From JBCDBL01 sp039183635 (lineage in GTDB: Bacteria; Pseudomonadota; Alphaproteobacteria; Caulobacterales; Parvularculaceae): 7,709 bases of DNA. Below, piece by piece: positions 6,001-7,709 of the stretch. The notes beneath the pieces are model-generated. The model was not told where the DNA came from. It made no database searches and saw nothing but the letters and a program-made list of their open reading frames with translations. The stretch is from NCBI GenBank assembly GCA_039183635.1, contig JBCDBL010000157.1, forward strand, positions 1-7,709, given 5' to 3'. How positions within the stretch are numbered: position 1 is the stretch's first letter; each line of letters begins with the position of its first letter. Both the position numbers and the translations under genes were made by a program.

Positions 6001-7311
6001 ATGGCGAACAATGCGAAAGGGCGGGCATTGACGGGACGAGAAACAGTCGGATCTTTTGGACGACGGCGCAAACGTGCAGAGGCGGCGGCCGTTCTTGATA
6101 TCGGTACGGATAAAATCTCCTGCTTTATCGCCGATCTTGACAGTATCGATGCGTTCGGGCGCGTCTCGCCCCATGTCATCGGCGTCGGTTGCCAGTCGAG
6201 CCGGGGCGTGCGCCAGGGCCGTATTGTCGATCTTGAGGCCGCGGAGGCCGCCATCCGCGCCGCCGTCGATGCGGCGGAACGCATGGCCGGCGTCACGGTG
6301 CGCGAGGCGGTGGTGGCCGTCGGCGGCGCCCATCTCATCTCCCGAACTCTGGGCGTCGACATGTCCATCGCCGGGTATGGCGTCACTGATGAGGATGTGC
6401 GCCGTCTCCTGTCCCATGGGGCGGCGGCTTGCGCGCCGGAAGGCACGGAGCTCGTTCACGCTTTGCCCATGAGTTTCGGCATTGACGGCGTGCGCGGCGT
6501 GCGTGATCCGCGGGGCCTGTTTGGGGATACGCTGTCTGTCGCCATGCTCGGGGTGTCCGCCGCGCCGGGATATCTGCAGAGCCTTATCGCCTGTGTCGAG
6601 CGATGCCATTTGACCGTATGCGATATTGTCGCCGGGCCCTACGCCGCTGCTCTTGCGGTCCTGGTGGAGGATGAGATGGAACTCGGCGCGGTCGTTCTGG
6701 ATCTCGGCGCCGATGCGGCCGGGGTCGCCGTATTCGACGAGGGCGCCCTTGTCCATGTGGACGCCGTCGCCCTGGGCGGGCGGTCGGTCACCAGCGACAT
6801 CGCTCAAGGCCTGTCCACCACATTGGCCCATGCGGAGCGTTTGAAGACGCTCCATGGCTCGGCCCTGTCGGGGCCGTCGGACCACCGACAATTTGTTGAT
6901 CTTATCCCTGTGGGCGAACGCGGCCGCCATCAAGCAACCCGGGCCCAGCTTAGCGATATTATCGCCGCACGTCTGGAAGAGACGTTCGAGCTTGTCCGCG
7001 ATCGCCTTGAAGCGTCGGGACCGGGCTTCGGCTCGCACCGTTTCGTCCTCACCGGCGGCGCCAGCCAGATGACGGGCGCCCGTGAAATCGCCGAACAGGT
7101 GTTCCGCCGTCCGGTCCGCCTCGGTCGTCCCGTGGCGGCGGAGGGCCTCGCCGAAGCAGCGTCCGGACCGGCCTTTGCGGTATGCGCCGGCCTTGTTCAG
7201 TATGCTGCTCAAGAGGACGGCGATGCGGCCAAGGTGGGCAAACCGCGCCGCAGCGCCGGGGCGCACGGTCCGATCGGCGCCATCGGCGACTGGCTGCGCG
7301 AGCGGTTTTAG
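6001..7311 (+). CDS. ftsA: FtsA, actin-like cell division protein
   Basis: FtsA is a cytoplasmic ATP-binding actin homologue that tethers FtsZ filaments to the membrane and recruits later divisome proteins. The 436-residue product shows phosphate-1 VLDIGTDKISCF (31-42) and the FtsA-specific 1C domain at about 100-190, with IDGVRGVRDPRGLFG (161-175). VGGxxVTxDIAxGLSTxxxxAERLK appears as the segment from Gly259 to Lys282. The adenosine motif is FVLTGGASQMTGAREIA (348-364). The C-terminus IGAIGDWLRERF (425-436) is an amphipathic membrane-targeting helix after a flexible linker. The phosphate-2 loop is odd: DLGADAAGVAVF (234-245) instead of the usual DxGGGTT-type. The ATG at 6001 directly follows the ftsQ stop with no clear ribosome site, so coupling is likely. 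A TTG at 6028 is a less likely alternative start. ftsZ, the usual next gene, is not seen in the window. Confidence 0.96.
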   Translation: MANNAKGRALTGRETVGSFGRRRKRAEAAAVLDIGTDKISCFIADLDSIDAFGRVSPHVIGVGCQSSRGVRQGRIVDLEAAEAAIRAAVDAAERMAGVTVREAVVAVGGAHLISRTLGVDMSIAGYGVTDEDVRRLLSHGAAACAPEGTELVHALPMSFGIDGVRGVRDPRGLFGDTLSVAMLGVSAAPGYLQSLIACVERCHLTVCDIVAGPYAAALAVLVEDEMELGAVVLDLGADAAGVAVFDEGALVHVDAVALGGRSVTSDIAQGLSTTLAHAERLKTLHGSALSGPSDHRQFVDLIPVGERGRHQATRAQLSDIIAARLEETFELVRDRLEASGPGFGSHRFVLTGGASQMTGAREIAEQVFRRPVRLGRPVAAEGLAEAASGPAFAVCAGLVQYAAQEDGDAAKVGKPRRSAGAHGPIGAIGDWLRERF

Positions 7312-7352
7312 GAGAGTGGCTTCGCATAAGCCTCTAAGCTTGAGGTTTGTTT

Positions 7353-7481
7353 TCTTCCCCCGGCATTGCAGGGGAAGTGGCCGCGCAGCGGTCGAAGGGG
7401 CTTAAAACATTCAACGCAAATGACGTGATCGCGCCCCCTCCGTCGGCTCTTGCCGCTGCCTCCCCCGCTTTGGCGTGCGGG
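7353..7481 (+). repeat. Compound palindromic intergenic repeat, copy 2 (diverged), downstream of ftsA
   Basis: This region aligns with the reverse complement of 1406-1550. Shared blocks are TCTTCCCCCG (7353-7362 with 1541-1550), GGGGAAGTGGCC (7371-7382 with 1523-1534), a 17-nt identity (7428-7444 with 1445-1461) and CCTCCCCCGC (7459-7468 with 1419-1428). Block order and approximate spacing are kept. The stems are weaker than in copy 1: CTTCCCC/GGGGAAG (7354-7360 with 7371-7377), GGCCGC/GCGGTC with one G-U pair (7379-7384 with 7388-7393), and CCCGC/GCGGG (7464-7468 with 7477-7481). This suggests an older or decaying copy. No T-run follows the hairpins, so a classical terminator is not supported. 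The rest of the 7312-7599 gap is covered by the next entries; no gene was found in it. Confidence 0.8.
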
Positions 7482-7523
7482 CAATCGCATTTGGTGGAAA
7501 CCGGCCCCGGCGCCATGCACGTT

Positions 7524-7540
7524 CCCTCTCCCCATCGGGG
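7524..7540. repeat. Possible truncated palindrome next to the transposase region
   Basis: CCCTCTCCCCATCGGGG contains a short perfect hairpin (CCCC 7530-7533, GGGG 7537-7540). GC-rich intergenic palindromes of the form 'CCCTCTCCCC...GGGGAGAGGG' are common in such genomes, and here the expected AGAGGG half is missing and replaced by ATTGTTGCGAAAC. This could mean a repeat cut by an insertion. The stem is short and chance is possible. Confidence 0.35.
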
Positions 7541-7588
7541 ATTGTTGCGAAACATGCGAAGCATGATTTGTTGCTTTTTTGTTTTGTC

Positions 7589-7594
7589 GGGAGG
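7589..7594 (+). promoter_or_regulatory. Ribosome binding site of the transposase gene
   Basis: GGGAGG lies 5 nt before the ATG at 7600 and supports that start. The in-frame ATG at 7609 would be 14 nt away, too far for this site, although by its sequence (MSGQL...) 7609 is where IS5-type proteins usually begin. Confidence 0.65.
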
Positions 7595-7599
7595 TTTTC

Positions 7600-7709
7600 A
7601 TGGAGCGTATGTCAGGTCAGCTTGGGTTTGCAGATGCGGCGGTGGCGCGCCATGGGGCGAATGCGCGGCTTGACCGGATTGATGCGTTGATCGACTGGGA
7701 CGGGATCTC
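7600..7709 (+). CDS. IS5-family-like transposase, N-terminal fragment
   Basis: Only the first 36 codons are visible; the frame stays open to the window edge. The product begins MERMSGQLGFADAAVARHGA and continues NARLDRIDALIDWDGI. This fits, by recalled pattern, the N-terminal domain of IS5-type DDE transposases, as in IS5 itself: 'MSxQLTFADxE...', then a basic stretch, then 'FLxRMExxxPW'. The matching elements are SGQLGFAD, the LDRIDALIDW helix and the tryptophan that closes it. No catalytic DDE residues are within the window, so activity cannot be judged. An in-frame stop at 7564-7566 limits the start to 7600 or 7609; the GGGAGG site favours 7600. It is read in the same direction as ftsA, 288 nt downstream, where ftsZ would normally be found. 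The family call rests on a short segment. Confidence 0.75.
   Translation, partial: MERMSGQLGFADAAVARHGANARLDRIDALIDWDGI

Larger units (their letters stand above)
7538..7709 (+). mobile_element. Left part of an IS5-like insertion sequence (runs off the window)
   Basis: The transposase start at 7600 shows that an insertion sequence begins in this gap. The left end is a guess. GGGATTGTTGCGAAAC (7538-7553) resembles the 'GGcttTGTTGaa' style of terminal repeats known in part of the IS5 family. It lies about 60 bp before the start codon, a usual leader length. It is followed by a perfect small palindrome, CATGC-GAA-GCATG (7553-7565). The right end and the target duplication lie outside the window, so the boundary cannot be verified here. 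Confidence 0.5.

Noticed and set aside
5803..7266. 487-codon open frame on the - strand, antisense to ftsQ/ftsA and longer than ftsA
   Set aside because: It is an antisense shadow of a GC-rich gene. The + strand encodes an unmistakable FtsA with ordered motifs, and the antisense product shows no recognisable domain.
7354..7481. Repeated GC-rich blocks as a CRISPR array
   Set aside because: There are no regularly spaced direct repeats with unique spacers; the structure is inverted repeats only.
7347..7690. Overlapping + frames of 71 and 108 codons downstream of ftsA
   Set aside because: They cover the second palindromic repeat and run out of frame over the transposase N-terminus; no domain and no start signal.

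Overview
This GC-rich window holds the middle of a division and cell wall (dcw) cluster. Gene order and protein motifs point to an alphaproteobacterium. All genes lie on the + strand in the order ftsW (3' end only), murG, murC, murB, ddl, ftsQ, ftsA. A transposase gene then begins and runs off the right edge. The order murG-murC-murB-ddl-ftsQ-ftsA, the style of MurB and FtsA, and GC-rich palindromic repeats in the gaps all fit Alphaproteobacteria. I cannot name a genus.

Layout. Positions 1-1337 hold the FtsW C-terminus and murG, joined by an ATGA stop/start overlap. Positions 1338-1616 are a gap filled mostly by a palindromic repeat (copy 1, 1406-1550). Positions 1617-3966 hold murC and murB, 4 nt apart. 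Positions 3967-4156 are a gap filled almost entirely by a second, unrelated repeat that folds as a cloverleaf (3988-4140). Positions 4157-7311 hold ddl, ftsQ and ftsA, tightly packed: ddl and ftsQ overlap by 13 nt, and the ftsQ stop codon abuts the ftsA start. Positions 7312-7599 carry a diverged copy of the first repeat in the opposite orientation (7353-7481), a possible broken hairpin, and a possible left end of an insertion sequence. From 7600 to the window edge lies the N-terminus of an IS5-like transposase.

Function. MurC adds L-Ala to UDP-MurNAc, which MurB makes by reducing UDP-GlcNAc-enolpyruvate. Ddl makes the D-Ala-D-Ala that completes the pentapeptide. MurG turns lipid I into lipid II at the inner face of the membrane. 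FtsW polymerises lipid II at the septum. FtsQ and FtsA are structural parts of the divisome: FtsQ is a periplasmic scaffold, and FtsA is the membrane anchor for FtsZ. The cluster therefore couples precursor supply to septum building.

The coding content is ordinary and every complete gene looks intact. I found no new multi-gene system. What deserves a second look is in the gaps. Two structured repeats interrupt an otherwise coupled operon, and one of them has an inverted partner flanking murC-ftsA. An IS5-like transposase sits where ftsZ is normally expected. FtsA also has an unusual phosphate-2 loop.
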